The notes beneath the pieces were generated by a model. It had not been told where the DNA came from, searched no databases, and worked only from the letters and a program-made list of their open reading frames with translations. Position numbers and translations under genes: made by a program. A DNA stretch of 64,000 bases from Microbacterium flavescens (GTDB lineage: Bacteria; Actinomycetota; Actinomycetes; Actinomycetales; Microbacteriaceae), in the NCBI RefSeq assembly GCF_018588945.1, contig NZ_JAFIWA010000001.1, forward strand, positions 1-64,000. Reading direction: 5' to 3'. Positions 1-8,885 of the stretch are shown piece after piece (positions within the stretch are counted from its first letter, which is position 1; each line of letters opens with the position of its first letter).

Positions 1-18
1 GCACCGATGCCGTCTCGC

Positions 19-99
19 GGTGGGGTGGGGCGGTGGGGTGGGGCGGCGGGGTGGCGGCGCGGTCGGGTGGGGCGGCGGGTGGGGCAGTGGGGTGGGGCA
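19..99. repeat. G-rich imperfect tandem repeat
   Basis: The plus strand is an imperfect repeat of a GGTGGGGCGGC-like unit, with many runs of four Gs separated by one to three bases. It lies directly upstream of the acetyltransferase-like gene. The G-runs could form a G-quadruplex, which is inference only. Open frames through it are Gly/Trp low-complexity and are not credible coding sequence. Confidence 0.8.
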
Positions 100-125
100 C
101 AATGGCCAGGACCGAAGGAGCCCAC

Positions 126-608
126 ATGACCGAGCCCGCCTGGCTGCCCGCCGACTTCGCGCACCCGCTTCGCGTCGAGCTCACCGAAGGTGTGCACCTC
201 CGCCCCATCCGTGCCGCCGACGTCGACATCGACATGGTCGCGGTGATGTCCAAGCAGCCGATGCTGTGGGAGATGTACGGCGAGGCGTGGGGGTGGCCGC
301 CCGCGACGATGACGCGCGAGGCCGACGAGGAGGACCTCGCCCGGCACGCGCTGGAGATGAAGCAGCACGAGTCGTTCAACTACGCCGTGCTCACCGCCGA
401 CGAGGACCGCCTGCTCGGGTGCGTGTATATCGACCCGCTCGACGCCGTCGACGGCACGCCTTCAGCCGAGGTCTCGTGGTGGACGGTCGCCGACGCGCCC
501 GCGGGAGTCGCCGAGCGGCTCGACGCGTTCGTCCCCGCATGGCTGGCGAGCGACTGGCCCTTCGGCCGGGTGTCCTACCCGTTCAACGGGTCGGCGCCGA
601 ACGCCTGA
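126..608 (+). CDS. GNAT-like N-acetyltransferase family protein
   Basis: A 160-residue soluble protein. The early segment VHLRPIRAADVD looks like the first strand of a GNAT acetyltransferase fold, where acetyl-CoA donates an acetyl group to an amine. The middle (NYAVLTADEDRLLGCVYIDPL) fits the strand pair before the CoA loop, and SWWTVADAP resembles the following strand. I do not see a clear Q/RxxGxG CoA-binding loop, so catalytic competence is uncertain. The start at 126 is chosen because GAAGGAG (114-120) sits five bases upstream; a longer frame would run into the G-rich repeat. The last 26 bases overlap the convergent MFS gene. The substrate cannot be read from sequence. Confidence 0.6.
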   Translation: MTEPAWLPADFAHPLRVELTEGVHLRPIRAADVDIDMVAVMSKQPMLWEMYGEAWGWPPATMTREADEEDLARHALEMKQHESFNYAVLTADEDRLLGCVYIDPLDAVDGTPSAEVSWWTVADAPAGVAERLDAFVPAWLASDWPFGRVSYPFNGSAPNA

Positions 609-1824
609 CGCGCGAGAGCGCGGCGTTCGCGACCCCGGCCGCGAGCACGACGAGCGCCGCTGCGAGCGGAGCGAGAAGCGCGATCGTCGCGCCGCTGCCC
701 TCGGCCAGCAGGCCGGTGAGAGCGGATGCCGCGGACTGACCCACGACGACGGCGGAGCCGAGCATCGTCATGACGGTCGCCGAGCGGCCGAGCGGGCTGC
801 GGGCGGCGGCGAGGCTGTACTGGGTGACCAGCGTCGGACCGATTCCGATGCCGATCACGAGTAGGCACATCGTCATGGCGCCGACGGTCGTCGCGAAGGG
901 GAGGGCGATGGTGCCGGCCGTAAGGATGCCGGCGAAGACCAGCCACCGTGCCGCGAGGGTGAAGCGGGCGGGGAACAGCGCGACTCCGAGAGCCAGCGCC
1001 GCCGAGCCGATGCCCATCGCCCCGTAGACCAGGCCTGCCTGCTCGGGGACGCCGCGCTCGGCCATGAACGCCGTCAGCGACGTGAGCATCGCGCCGAAGA
1101 ACAAGCCCATGCCCAGCGCGCCGACGACGGTGGTGACCAGCGCGGGTCGGGCCAGCTCCTTCGCCGGTGCCTGCGCCGGCTTGTCGGCGGAGTCCGCAGC
1201 GCTCACGGAGGCGGTGGGATGCAGCGCGAAGGCGCTCACGAACACGAGAGCCAGCACCGCCGCGCCGATGACGGGCGCCGCCGGGCTCATCGTGGTGGCC
1301 AGGAGGCCGACGATCACCGGACCGAACACGAACACGATCTCGTCGGCGGCGGACTCGTAGGCCATCGTCCCGCCGACCACCGACGCGCGGCGATCCTTCG
1401 AGAACGCGCGGCCGATGATGCCCACCAGGCGGCTGCGGGAGAGCGGGGCGACCTGCGGCATGGACGCGCCGATGAGGAAGGCGACGGCCAGGAGCGCGGC
1501 ATCCGGAACCGATGCGAACGCGAGCCACGCGATCGCGAGCAGGAGCAGGCTGTTGACCGTGCCCGAGATCAGCAGCACGCGGCGCTGGCCGAAGCGATCG
1601 GCCGCAGCGCCGAGGAGCGGGCCGATGAGAGCCGTGCCGAGGCCCGTCATCGCCGAGGTGAGGCCGCCGAGCGCGAGCGATCCGCGCGCCGAGACGACGA
1701 GCGTCAGAACGCCGACGACCATCATCGCGAACGGCAGCCGCGCGATCAGGGCGATCGGGAAATAGGCGAAGCCGGTCTCGCGCACGAGCGTCGTGCGGCG
1801 CGGTGCGGCCAGTGTGGTGTGCAT
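583..1824 (-). CDS. MFS transporter
   Basis: A 413-residue integral membrane protein with about twelve hydrophobic segments, the length and layout of a Major Facilitator Superfamily permease. The loop after the second segment carries a motif-A-like stretch (GAAADRFGQRR, about residue 75). A charged central loop (about residues 215-230) splits two six-helix halves. Its substrate is not evident; the general layout fits drug or sugar exporters. The ATG at 1824 is preceded by AGGAAC. It ends convergently with, and overlaps, the acetyltransferase-like gene. It is divided from the arabinose operon to its right by a hairpin at 1910-1936, so it is probably a separate unit. Confidence 0.8.
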   Translation of the reverse strand: MHTTLAAPRRTTLVRETGFAYFPIALIARLPFAMMVVGVLTLVVSARGSLALGGLTSAMTGLGTALIGPLLGAAADRFGQRRVLLISGTVNSLLLLAIAWLAFASVPDAALLAVAFLIGASMPQVAPLSRSRLVGIIGRAFSKDRRASVVGGTMAYESAADEIVFVFGPVIVGLLATTMSPAAPVIGAAVLALVFVSAFALHPTASVSAADSADKPAQAPAKELARPALVTTVVGALGMGLFFGAMLTSLTAFMAERGVPEQAGLVYGAMGIGSAALALGVALFPARFTLAARWLVFAGILTAGTIALPFATTVGAMTMCLLVIGIGIGPTLVTQYSLAAARSPLGRSATVMTMLGSAVVVGQSAASALTGLLAEGSGATIALLAPLAAALVVLAAGVANAALSRVRRSAPTR

Positions 1825-1909
1825 CGGTGGTTCCTGTGTGCGTCCGCCGCGGTTCGCGGCACTCGTGCCGCCTTGGTCCGCGTGGGCCAGGTAGATACAC
1901 ATCCGGGAT

Positions 1910-1936
1910 GGTGCCCCCAGTCTACCCGGGGGCACC
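1910..1936 (-). terminator. Hairpin after the GH127 operon
   Basis: A nine-base perfect inverted repeat (GGTGCCCCC / GGGGGCACC) with a nine-base loop lies just past the stop of the leftward GH127 gene. It has no clear T-run, as is common in high-GC actinobacteria. It probably ends the ABC-GH127 transcript before the MFS gene. Confidence 0.55.
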
Positions 1937-1957
1937 TGGCCGGAGTCTGGACGCGTG

Positions 1958-3892
1958 TCAGCCCTGCTGCGGGATCCACACGCGCATCGTCGACGGGCCG
2001 CGCTCCGCCCACTCGTGGTACGGCACGAGGGGCACCTCCGCGGTCGCCGCACCGCGGTCGGCCGGCGGCTCGCCGTACGGCCATCTCGCATCGTCCACCG
2101 GCAGTCGCGACACGGTGATCCACACCCGCCCGTCGCGCTCGACGGGCTCGGTGCCCGCCGCCATCGCGACGCAGGCGACATCGTCCACGCCCGCCGGGGC
2201 GAGGTCGACGGATTCCAGCGCCAGGACCTCCGGGCCGCGCTCGACCGCGACGCACCCGCGCACCGCGTCGATGCGGGCGTCGGGCACCGACACGCGCGGA
2301 GCCATCGGAAGGTCCAGCTGCACGACGTCGCCGGCACGGAATGCGTGCCGGATCTCGACCATGCCGGGATCGACGGAGCGCTGCTGCACGAAGTCGGCCG
2401 TGACGATGCGCAGCGTCGCCCCCGATGCCCACGCGGGGACGCGAAGGCTCAGGGTCCACGGCGCGCTCGCGTCGCTGGTGTGCGTGACGACCACGCGTCC
2501 GTCGGCCGGGTACTGCGTGTCGACCTCGAACGACACCGGGCGGCCGTCGTCGAGTGTGGTGGCGACGGTCGCGGGGGCGTACTGGTGCAGCTGGATGCCG
2601 TCCGAGTCAGCCGTCGCGACGTACGACTCCAGACTCGCCAGCGTCCGCGCGAGGTTCGGCGGGCAGCACGACACCTCGAACCACGGGGCGCGCAGCGACG
2701 ACGACGCGCGCGGCGAGGTGCCGTCGGGGTCGGCGGGCACGCCCGGCACCCGCTGGTGCAGCGTGTTCGCGTAGTAGAACGATCGACCGTCCGGGGCGGG
2801 GGAGGTCGCCACGACGTTGAACAGCGTGCGCTCGATGAGGTCGGCGTGGCGGGCGTCGGCCCCTGCGAGCAGCAGGCGCCACGAGAACATGATCGAGCCG
2901 ATGCCGGCGCACGTCTCGGAGTACGCGCGGTCGGGCGGCAGCTCCCAGTCGTCGCCGAACGCCTCGTCCTGGTGGTGCGAGCCCTGGCCGCCGGTGATGT
3001 ACGTGCGGCGGGCGATCGTCCGATCCCACTGCTTGCGGAGGGCCTTCAGCAGCTCGCCGTCGCCGGTGTCGACCGCGACATCTACCGCGCCGGAGGCGAG
3101 GTAGTTCGCCCGCACGGCGTGGCCGCGCAGCGCCTTGGCGTCGCGGACGGCGATGTCGTCCTGGAAGTACTTGCGGCCCCACTCGATGTCCCGCAGGGTG
3201 CCGCGCCCGTGGCGCTCGACGAAGATGCGCGCCTGTGCCAGATAGCGGCGGTCACCCGTCACCCGGGACAGCTCGGCGAGACCGACCTCGACCTCGGCGT
3301 GACCGCAGACGGCGTCGCGGCCGTCCGGCCCGAACGTCGCGCACACCAGGTCCGCCGCGCGGCGGGCGATGCCGAGGAGCCCGTCGTCGGCACCCGGGCG
3401 CGTGCGCTCGCGGGCGACGGCCGCCTGGAACAGGTGCCCGAGGCAGTACAGCTCGTGTCCCCACTCGAGGTCGGACCAGCGGGCGCCCTGGCCCGGCCGC
3501 CCGAACATGGTGTTGAGGTATCCGTCGTCCTCCTGCGCTGCCGCGACGCGCGCCACGATGCCCCGGAAGCGCTCCTCGAGCGCGGCGTCGTCGGTGCGGC
3601 CGATCTCCCACGCGAGGCCCTCGAGGTACTTGTAGATCTCCGAATCCGAGAACTCGCGCCCGCGTCGGCCGGCGGGCAGCCGACCTGCGGCGGCGCGGTC
3701 GAAGTTCGGAAGCCACCCCTCGGACTCCAGCCGCGACCCGATGTGCTCGAGCGTGTGGCTTCCGTTGATGGCCTGACGGTCGCCCCAGAAGCCGCCCGTG
3801 ATCCGCACGTCTCCGAGCCCGAGGGGCCGGAGCCGGCCGCGACCGGGGACGACGGGCGCCTGCGGCGCCGGGGTGATGGTGTGCATGGTCAT
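1958..3892 (-). CDS. Cytosolic GH127 beta-L-arabinofuranosidase
   Basis: A 644-residue DUF1680 protein with no signal peptide, so intracellular. Family GH127 (type enzyme HypBA1 of Bifidobacterium longum) removes beta-L-arabinofuranose from beta-arabino-oligosaccharides using a zinc-bound cysteine nucleophile. The metal and catalytic residues are visible: E326 and C328 (motif SETC), the pair C409-C410 (SCCPPN), and E310 (DEAFG) at the spacing expected for the acid/base. The order and spacing match HypBA1 (Glu322, Glu338, Cys340, Cys417, Cys418, as I recall them). The ATG at 3892 overlaps the stop of the upstream permease (ATGA), so translation is coupled. It is the last gene of the importer operon, which supports a role in hydrolysing imported beta-arabinobiose. 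Confidence 0.9.
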   Translation of the reverse strand: MTMHTITPAPQAPVVPGRGRLRPLGLGDVRITGGFWGDRQAINGSHTLEHIGSRLESEGWLPNFDRAAAGRLPAGRRGREFSDSEIYKYLEGLAWEIGRTDDAALEERFRGIVARVAAAQEDDGYLNTMFGRPGQGARWSDLEWGHELYCLGHLFQAAVARERTRPGADDGLLGIARRAADLVCATFGPDGRDAVCGHAEVEVGLAELSRVTGDRRYLAQARIFVERHGRGTLRDIEWGRKYFQDDIAVRDAKALRGHAVRANYLASGAVDVAVDTGDGELLKALRKQWDRTIARRTYITGGQGSHHQDEAFGDDWELPPDRAYSETCAGIGSIMFSWRLLLAGADARHADLIERTLFNVVATSPAPDGRSFYYANTLHQRVPGVPADPDGTSPRASSSLRAPWFEVSCCPPNLARTLASLESYVATADSDGIQLHQYAPATVATTLDDGRPVSFEVDTQYPADGRVVVTHTSDASAPWTLSLRVPAWASGATLRIVTADFVQQRSVDPGMVEIRHAFRAGDVVQLDLPMAPRVSVPDARIDAVRGCVAVERGPEVLALESVDLAPAGVDDVACVAMAAGTEPVERDGRVWITVSRLPVDDARWPYGEPPADRGAATAEVPLVPYHEWAERGPSTMRVWIPQQG

Positions 3893-4785
3893 CCCTTGAA
3901 CGCTCCCGACATGAATCCCCGGACGTAGTGCCGCTGAAGGACGAGGAAGAGGACGACGCAGGGGAGGGCGAGGACCACGACGCCGGCCTCGGTCGCGCCG
4001 TAGTCGATGACGCCCATCACCTGGCCGCGCAGGTTGGCGACCGCGAGCGGCAGCGTCATGCGGTTGGTGTCGTTGATGAGGATCAGCGGCGCGATGAAGT
4101 CGTTCCACGCAGTGAGGAACGCGAACAGTCCGACCGTGATGAGTCCCGGCTTCACCGCCGGCAGCAGCACGCGCCAGAGGGCGCTGAAGCTGTTGCAGCC
4201 GTCGACCAGGGCGGCTTCATCCAGCTCGCGCGGGATCGACTCGAACGAGATGCGCATCATGAACATCGAGAAGGGCAGCTGGAACATCGTGAGCACCAGC
4301 GCGACGCCGAGCAGGGAGTTCTGCAGGCCGACGGCGTTGAGGATGACGTACAGCGGGATGAGGAGCGTCGCGTACGGCACCATCAGGATCGCCAGCACGA
4401 GCAGGAACAGCACGTTCTTGCCGGGGAACTGGAACCGGGCGAAGGCGTAGCCCCCGAGGAATGAGACGACGAGGGTCAGCAGCACCGTCACGAGCGACAC
4501 GAACAGCGAGTTGCCGATGTAGACCCAGATGCCGGCCTGGAAGTTCGCGAGCGAGACGTAGTTGCCGAAGCCCCATCCGTCGGTCTGGGCCGACCCGGCC
4601 TGCGGGCTGAAGGACGACACCGTCGTCCACACCAGCGGGTACAGGAAGATGATCGCGATCGCGGCGGTGAAGACGCCGTACGGGATGCCCCACACGAGGC
4701 GCGTCGTACGGCGCGACATCCGCGGCGTGCCCTTCAGGCGGGGAGCGACGATCGTGCGTGTCGAGCTCGTGTCGGTGAGGGCCAT
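3889..4785 (-). CDS. Carbohydrate ABC permease, MalG-like
   Basis: A 298-residue inner-membrane subunit of a CUT1 sugar importer, with six predicted transmembrane helices. The EAA loop that docks the ATPase is present (EAALVDGCNSFSALWRVLLP, about residues 190-210), and the C-terminus is a short basic tail (RHYVRGFMSGAFKG) typical of MalG-type partners. The start is one base after the stop of the other permease, and its stop overlaps the GH127 start, so the three genes are tightly coupled. No ATPase gene accompanies the operon; such importers in actinobacteria commonly share an MsmK-like ATPase encoded elsewhere. The substrate is inferred from the adjacent GH127 to be a beta-L-arabino-oligosaccharide. 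Confidence 0.9.
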   Translation of the reverse strand: MALTDTSSTRTIVAPRLKGTPRMSRRTTRLVWGIPYGVFTAAIAIIFLYPLVWTTVSSFSPQAGSAQTDGWGFGNYVSLANFQAGIWVYIGNSLFVSLVTVLLTLVVSFLGGYAFARFQFPGKNVLFLLVLAILMVPYATLLIPLYVILNAVGLQNSLLGVALVLTMFQLPFSMFMMRISFESIPRELDEAALVDGCNSFSALWRVLLPAVKPGLITVGLFAFLTAWNDFIAPLILINDTNRMTLPLAVANLRGQVMGVIDYGATEAGVVVLALPCVVLFLVLQRHYVRGFMSGAFKG

Positions 4786-4786
4786 C

Positions 4787-5698
4787 TCAGTCCTCCTCAG
4801 GTCGGTTGAACGCGCGCAGCTGCACGACGTTGATGACGATCAGGGCGAGCAGGACGATCACCGAGAGCGCCGCCGCGATCCCCAGGTTGTTCTGGCCCTG
4901 GAAGGCGATGTTGTAGATCAGCTGGACGATCGTCATGGTGCTGTTGTCCGGACCGCCCTTGGTGAGGATGTAGAACTGGTCGAACGCCAGCAGCGAGCCG
5001 GTGACGCACAGCACGATCGTGAGGGCGAAGGTCGGGCGGAGGAGCGGCACGGTGATGTGCCGGAACGTCTGCCAGCGCGACGCGCCGTCGATGCGGGCGG
5101 CTTCGAAGACGTCCTCGGGGATGCCCTGGAGGCCGACGAGCATCAGGAGCATGTAGAACCCCGCGTAGCGCCACACGATGAGGAACACCGTCGACCACAG
5201 CGCGCCCTCCGGCGTGCCGAGGAAAGTGAAGCCCCACGTCTGCATGAGGTCGGCGAACGGGCCGGCGAAGGGGGAGTAGAGCACGTAGAAGAGGAGGGAT
5301 GCCGACGCCAGCCCGAGAGCGCTCGGGATGAGGAACGACGTCCGGAGGATCCCCTTCCAGGCGGTGGACTCCTGCACGAGGAGCGCCAGGCCCAGGCCCA
5401 GGCCGATGAGGAGGACGGTCGTGATGACCGTGTACTGCAGGGTGAAGCGGATGGAGTCCCAGAACAGGCGGTGGTTCACTGCGTCGACGTAGTTCTCGGG
5501 GAGGTTCCAGCCCAGGTTGCCCCGCAGCAGCGGCCAGTCCGATCCCGACATCTGCAGCACGAGCAGCAGGGGGATCAGGAACAGGGCGACGACGAAGAGG
5601 GCGGTCGGCGCCGCGTAGATCCAGCCCTGGACAGGACCGCCCAGCGGGCTGCGTGCCCGCCGACGGCGGACGGTTCGTGCGGTGGTGGTGAAGGCCAC
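4787..5698 (-). CDS. Carbohydrate ABC permease, MalF-like
   Basis: A 303-residue membrane subunit and partner of the MalG-like permease. It has a basic N-terminal segment, a first transmembrane helix near residue 25, and an EAA loop (EAARIDGASRWQTFRHITVP, about residues 200-220). The GTG start at 5698 is chosen because AAGGAG lies seven bases upstream; a nearby ATG (5703) is out of frame. A 17-base-pair hairpin stands between this gene and the binding-protein gene upstream, so it may be expressed below the binding protein. Confidence 0.88.
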   Translation of the reverse strand: MAFTTTARTVRRRRARSPLGGPVQGWIYAAPTALFVVALFLIPLLLVLQMSGSDWPLLRGNLGWNLPENYVDAVNHRLFWDSIRFTLQYTVITTVLLIGLGLGLALLVQESTAWKGILRTSFLIPSALGLASASLLFYVLYSPFAGPFADLMQTWGFTFLGTPEGALWSTVFLIVWRYAGFYMLLMLVGLQGIPEDVFEAARIDGASRWQTFRHITVPLLRPTFALTIVLCVTGSLLAFDQFYILTKGGPDNSTMTIVQLIYNIAFQGQNNLGIAAALSVIVLLALIVINVVQLRAFNRPEED

Positions 5699-5721
5699 GT
5701 CATCGCTCCTTGGGGAAAGGA

Positions 5722-5760
5722 GCCGGCGGGGTGCGCTGTCGTTCAGCGCACCCCGCCGGC
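5722..5760 (-). terminator. Strong intercistronic hairpin after binding-protein gene
   Basis: A perfect 17-base-pair inverted repeat with a five-base loop (TCGTT on the plus strand) fills the gap between the binding-protein stop and the permease ribosome-binding site. There is no T-run, and the downstream permeases need transcription through it. It is therefore best read as an attenuator or 3'-end stabiliser that raises binding-protein output over permease output. Confidence 0.75.
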
Positions 5761-5769
5761 GGGAAGGGA

Positions 5770-7068
5770 CTACTGGCTGAGGATCGCGGTGATCTCGTCG
5801 TTGTCGGCGTCGACGGCGTCGCCGTCTCCGAGCACGGCGTTGCGCACCAGAGTGATCCACGGGCTGCCGGGTGCGTTGAAGGCCTGCTGGAAGTTCATCG
5901 CCACCGGGGTGTCGCCCTGCGACGCGACCTCGTTGATCGTGACGAGGCGCGGGTCGCTCGCGGCGTACTCGTTGTCGGCCAGGTCGGCACGCGAGACCGC
6001 GTTGCCGTCCTTCGCGAGGACCTGCACCTGGGCCTCCTCCGACATCATCCACGCGAGGAAGTTCCACGCCTGCGCCGAGAGCTTCGAGTCCTTCGAGATG
6101 CCGATGCCGTCACCGCCGACGAAGGTCGACACGCCGCCGTCCACACCGGGGATGCCCGCGACGCCGGCGTCGAACTCGAGCGCCGACAGGAGCGTGGCCG
6201 GGTACGGCATGACGCCGACATTGCCCTCCTGGAAGCCCGCGACCCACGTGGCGCCGGTCTCGTCCGCCGAGCCGGGGGCCACGGCGCCGTAGGACTCGAG
6301 GTCCTGCCAGGTCGAGTAGACCTCCTTGGCGGTGTCGCTCGCGAGCAGCGATTCGGTGCCCTCGTCGTTCATCACCTGGTCGCCCGATGCCCAGATGGAC
6401 GGGAACCACGTGAAGACGAGGCATCCGCCGCAGTTCAATCCGGTGGAGGTGCCCGAGACGCCCGGCTTGTCGAGGTCCTGGACCGCCTTCGCGGCATCGG
6501 CGAACTCGGCGAGCGTCGCCGGCGCCTTCTCGGGGTCGAGTCCCGCTTCGGCGAAGAGATCCTTGTTCCACATCAGCATGGACAGGTCGAGCACGAAGGG
6601 CAGGACGTGCTCGGCGCCGTCGAAGGTGCCCGCGCTGAGGTGTCCCTTGTTGATCTCGTCCTTGTAGTCGAGGCCGTCGATCTGCTCGGTGATGTCGGCG
6701 AAGAGGCCCTGCTGGACCCAGTTCGGCACGTAGACGATGTCGGCGGCGAAGAGGTCGGGGAGCCCGCTGGAGCCGGCTGCCGCGCCGACCTTGGCGACGT
6801 AGTCGTCGTTGGGGACGACGGTGAGCTCGACCTGGTTCTCGTGCGACGCGTTGTAGGCGTCGACGAGGAGGTTGGCCTGGCGCTCCATCGGGGCGCGCGT
6901 CCACAGGGTGAGCGTGGAGCCGTCATCCACGCCGTCGGCGGGAATAGACTCTGCGGGCGTGGGGGTCTCACTGCTGCCGGCGCAGGCCGTCAGGGCTCCG
7001 ACGAGAGCTCCCGCAGCAACGAAGGCCGTGGCTGCACGCAGTGCGGCACGGCGTCGGGTGGTGAACAT
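5770..7068 (-). CDS. Sugar ABC substrate-binding lipoprotein
   Basis: A 432-residue CUT1-type extracellular solute-binding protein. Residues 1-28 form a lipoprotein signal peptide (twin Arg, hydrophobic core, lipobox LTAC), followed by a Ser/Thr/Pro-rich linker. The mature part starts with TLTLWTRAPMERQ, the usual opening of MalE-like sugar binders, and has the MxYPATLLS and QAWNFLAWMMS motifs of that fold. The ATG at 7068 is preceded by AGGAG at eight bases. It is the first gene of the leftward importer-GH127 operon, divergent from the LacI gene. The ligand is inferred to be a beta-L-arabino-oligosaccharide, not read from sequence. Confidence 0.88.
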   Translation of the reverse strand: MFTTRRRAALRAATAFVAAGALVGALTACAGSSETPTPAESIPADGVDDGSTLTLWTRAPMERQANLLVDAYNASHENQVELTVVPNDDYVAKVGAAAGSSGLPDLFAADIVYVPNWVQQGLFADITEQIDGLDYKDEINKGHLSAGTFDGAEHVLPFVLDLSMLMWNKDLFAEAGLDPEKAPATLAEFADAAKAVQDLDKPGVSGTSTGLNCGGCLVFTWFPSIWASGDQVMNDEGTESLLASDTAKEVYSTWQDLESYGAVAPGSADETGATWVAGFQEGNVGVMPYPATLLSALEFDAGVAGIPGVDGGVSTFVGGDGIGISKDSKLSAQAWNFLAWMMSEEAQVQVLAKDGNAVSRADLADNEYAASDPRLVTINEVASQGDTPVAMNFQQAFNAPGSPWITLVRNAVLGDGDAVDADNDEITAILSQ

Positions 7069-7157
7069 GCAACTGTCTCCTCTGGCTCATCTTCGAGCGG
7101 ATGACGCCGACCCCAGGCCGGCACCGCTGTGGTGGTGCATCGCGGATTCGAAACCTA

Positions 7158-7203
7158 CGAAATCCCTTTCGGCACGCTATCGTGTGTTTCGTCGAGTGGT
7201 CAA
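7158..7203 (-). promoter_or_regulatory. Promoter and candidate LacI operator of the importer-GH127 operon
   Basis: Reading leftward, TTGACC (7198-7203) is a plausible -35, followed 16-17 bases later by an AT-rich -10-like GATAGC. Just downstream lies the palindrome CGAAATCCCTTTCG (7158-7171, CGAAA-N4-TTTCG), in a position to block transcription. The divergent neighbour encodes a LacI repressor, the obvious candidate to bind it. The same palindrome type recurs at 44582-44595. Confidence 0.5.
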
Positions 7204-7242
7204 GTAGCCTCTCCGATAACCTTTCCGAACCAGGAGGTGCTC

Positions 7243-8268
7243 GTGACTTCGAGCGACAGCGGGTCTCGTGCGGCGACACTCAGCGACGTGGCGAAACGTG
7301 CCGGCGTGTCCGTCGCGACGGCCTCCAAGGCGCTGAACAATCGCGACGATGTGGCGGTCACGACACGGCAGCGCGTCCTGCGCGCGGCCGATGAGCTGTC
7401 CTTCACTCCGAACGCGATGGCCAAGGGCCTGCTCGCCGGCCGCACCGGAACGGTCGGACTGCTCACGAGCGACCTCGAGGGCCGGTTCATGATCCCGATC
7501 CTGATGGGCGCCGAGGACGCGTTCGGCGCGGGACAGATCAACGTCTTCCTGTGCGACGCGCGCGGCGACGCGATCCGCGAGCAGCACCACCTCAAGGCCC
7601 TGCTGAGCCGCAGGGTGGACGGCATCATCGTCGTCGGGCGCCAGACCGACCCGCGGCCGTCGCTCGGCCAGAGCCTGCCGGTCCCCGTCGTGTACGCGTA
7701 CGCGCCGTCCGACGATCCGCGCGACCTGTCGCTCACGCCCGACAACTACTCGGGCGGCCGGCTCGCCGTCGAGCATCTCCTGGCGTGCGGGCGCACCCGC
7801 ATCGCCCACATCACCGGCGATCCGTCGTATGCGGCCGCGCAGGACCGCCTCGCCGGGGCGCGCGCGGGCCTCGAAGCGGCAGGGCTCTCGCTCGTGGGCG
7901 AGCCGATGTTCTCCGAGTGGACCGAGCATTGGGGGAGGGATGCCGCGGCCATGGTGCTGGAGCGGCATCCCGATGTCGACGCCATCTTCTGCGGCTCCGA
8001 CCAGATCGCGCGCGGCGCGCTCGACACGGCACGCGACCTCGGCCGCCGCGTTCCCGACGACCTCGCGGTGATCGGCTACGACAACTGGGAGGTCCTCTCG
8101 ACGAACTCCCGGCCCGAGCTCACCAGCATCGATGCGAACCTCCAGATGCTCGGCCGGCAGGCGGCGCAGCGCGTGTTCGACGCGATCGACGGCGTCGACA
8201 TCGGCAGCGGCGAGCACCACTCGCCGGTGCGCCTGGTCATCCGCGGCTCGACCATCCCGCGTCGCTGA
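7243..8268 (+). CDS. LacI-family transcriptional regulator (left module)
   Basis: A 341-residue repressor. The N-terminal helix-turn-helix and hinge helix are clear (TLSDVAKRAGVSVATASKALNN, then NAMAKGLLAGRTG), followed by a periplasmic-binding-protein-like sugar sensor domain (residues about 65-335) ending in RLVIRGST. The recognition helix reads VSVATASKALN, unlike the VSHMTVSRVLN of the second LacI at 47122, so the two should bind different operators. The GTG start at 7243 is preceded by AGGAGG at five bases; longer frames run into the divergent promoter. The gene is divergent from the importer-GH127 operon, which it probably represses until a beta-arabino-oligosaccharide is present. It ends against the convergent DUF1992 gene. 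Confidence 0.9.
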   Translation: MTSSDSGSRAATLSDVAKRAGVSVATASKALNNRDDVAVTTRQRVLRAADELSFTPNAMAKGLLAGRTGTVGLLTSDLEGRFMIPILMGAEDAFGAGQINVFLCDARGDAIREQHHLKALLSRRVDGIIVVGRQTDPRPSLGQSLPVPVVYAYAPSDDPRDLSLTPDNYSGGRLAVEHLLACGRTRIAHITGDPSYAAAQDRLAGARAGLEAAGLSLVGEPMFSEWTEHWGRDAAAMVLERHPDVDAIFCGSDQIARGALDTARDLGRRVPDDLAVIGYDNWEVLSTNSRPELTSIDANLQMLGRQAAQRVFDAIDGVDIGSGEHHSPVRLVIRGSTIPRR

Positions 8269-8306
8269 GACCGCGGGCCCGCGCCCACGTGGCCCGGACG
8301 GCGGGG

Positions 8307-8885
8307 TCAGTCGCGCCGCGACCAGCGGAAGCGCAGGCGCCAGCCCTTCCGGCGGTGCCGGGGCGCGGCATCCGGAGCGCTCTCCTGCGCCGCCCGAGCC
8401 TCGCGCCGCCCCTGCCAGGCAACCACCTCGGCGTCGACGTCGCGGGTCGACGTCACGACCGGCGGACCGCCCAGCAGCTGACGTCGCGCTTCGATGACGC
8501 GGCGGTTGAAGTCCTCGACGGCTTCGCGCACCTCCGACTCGGTCCGCAGCGCGTCGAGGCGCTCGTCGAGCTCGACGGCCTCCACGCGCAGCATCAGAGC
8601 GGGCGGCCCCAGGCCGCTGAGCTGCTCGGACTGGATCTTACGGCGGATCCACCAGTCGGGGTCGTGGCTGTCGCCCAGCCCCGGGATCGGCTTTCCTGCA
8701 CCGGGAAGGTCGTCGAAGTCGCCGCGGCGGATCGCCTGCTGGAGCGCCGTCTCGACGTACGCGGCGCGATCCGCGGCCCGCGCCGCGGGTGAGCGCTCCT
8801 CATCGGGCGGGGCCTCGGCATCGGCCCCGTTCGCGTCGCGTTCCTGGCGGTATCGGGCGGCGGCCACCCGAGGATCTTCGGTCAT
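8307..8885 (-). CDS. DUF1992 (DnaJ-C28-like) protein
   Basis: A 192-residue soluble protein. The stretch AIRRGDFDDLPGAGKPI (about residues 50-67) and the following PDWWIRRKI segment are the hallmark of the DUF1992 domain, also seen in DNAJC28 homologues. Its molecular function is not established. The N-terminus is acidic and the C-terminus strongly basic (RHRRKGWRLRFRWSRR), which could contact nucleic acid or membrane; that is inference. The ATG at 8885 follows GGAGG at six bases. It lies downstream of the epimerase on the same strand and has no evident link to arabinose use. Confidence 0.85.
   Translation of the reverse strand: MTEDPRVAAARYRQERDANGADAEAPPDEERSPAARAADRAAYVETALQQAIRRGDFDDLPGAGKPIPGLGDSHDPDWWIRRKIQSEQLSGLGPPALMLRVEAVELDERLDALRTESEVREAVEDFNRRVIEARRQLLGGPPVVTSTRDVDAEVVAWQGRREARAAQESAPDAAPRHRRKGWRLRFRWSRRD

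Noticed and set aside
575-1900. 441-codon Arg-rich frame overlapping the MFS gene on the same strand
   Set aside because: The neighbouring frame encodes a clear twelve-helix MFS transporter with a ribosome-binding site; this one is Arg/His-rich without structure.
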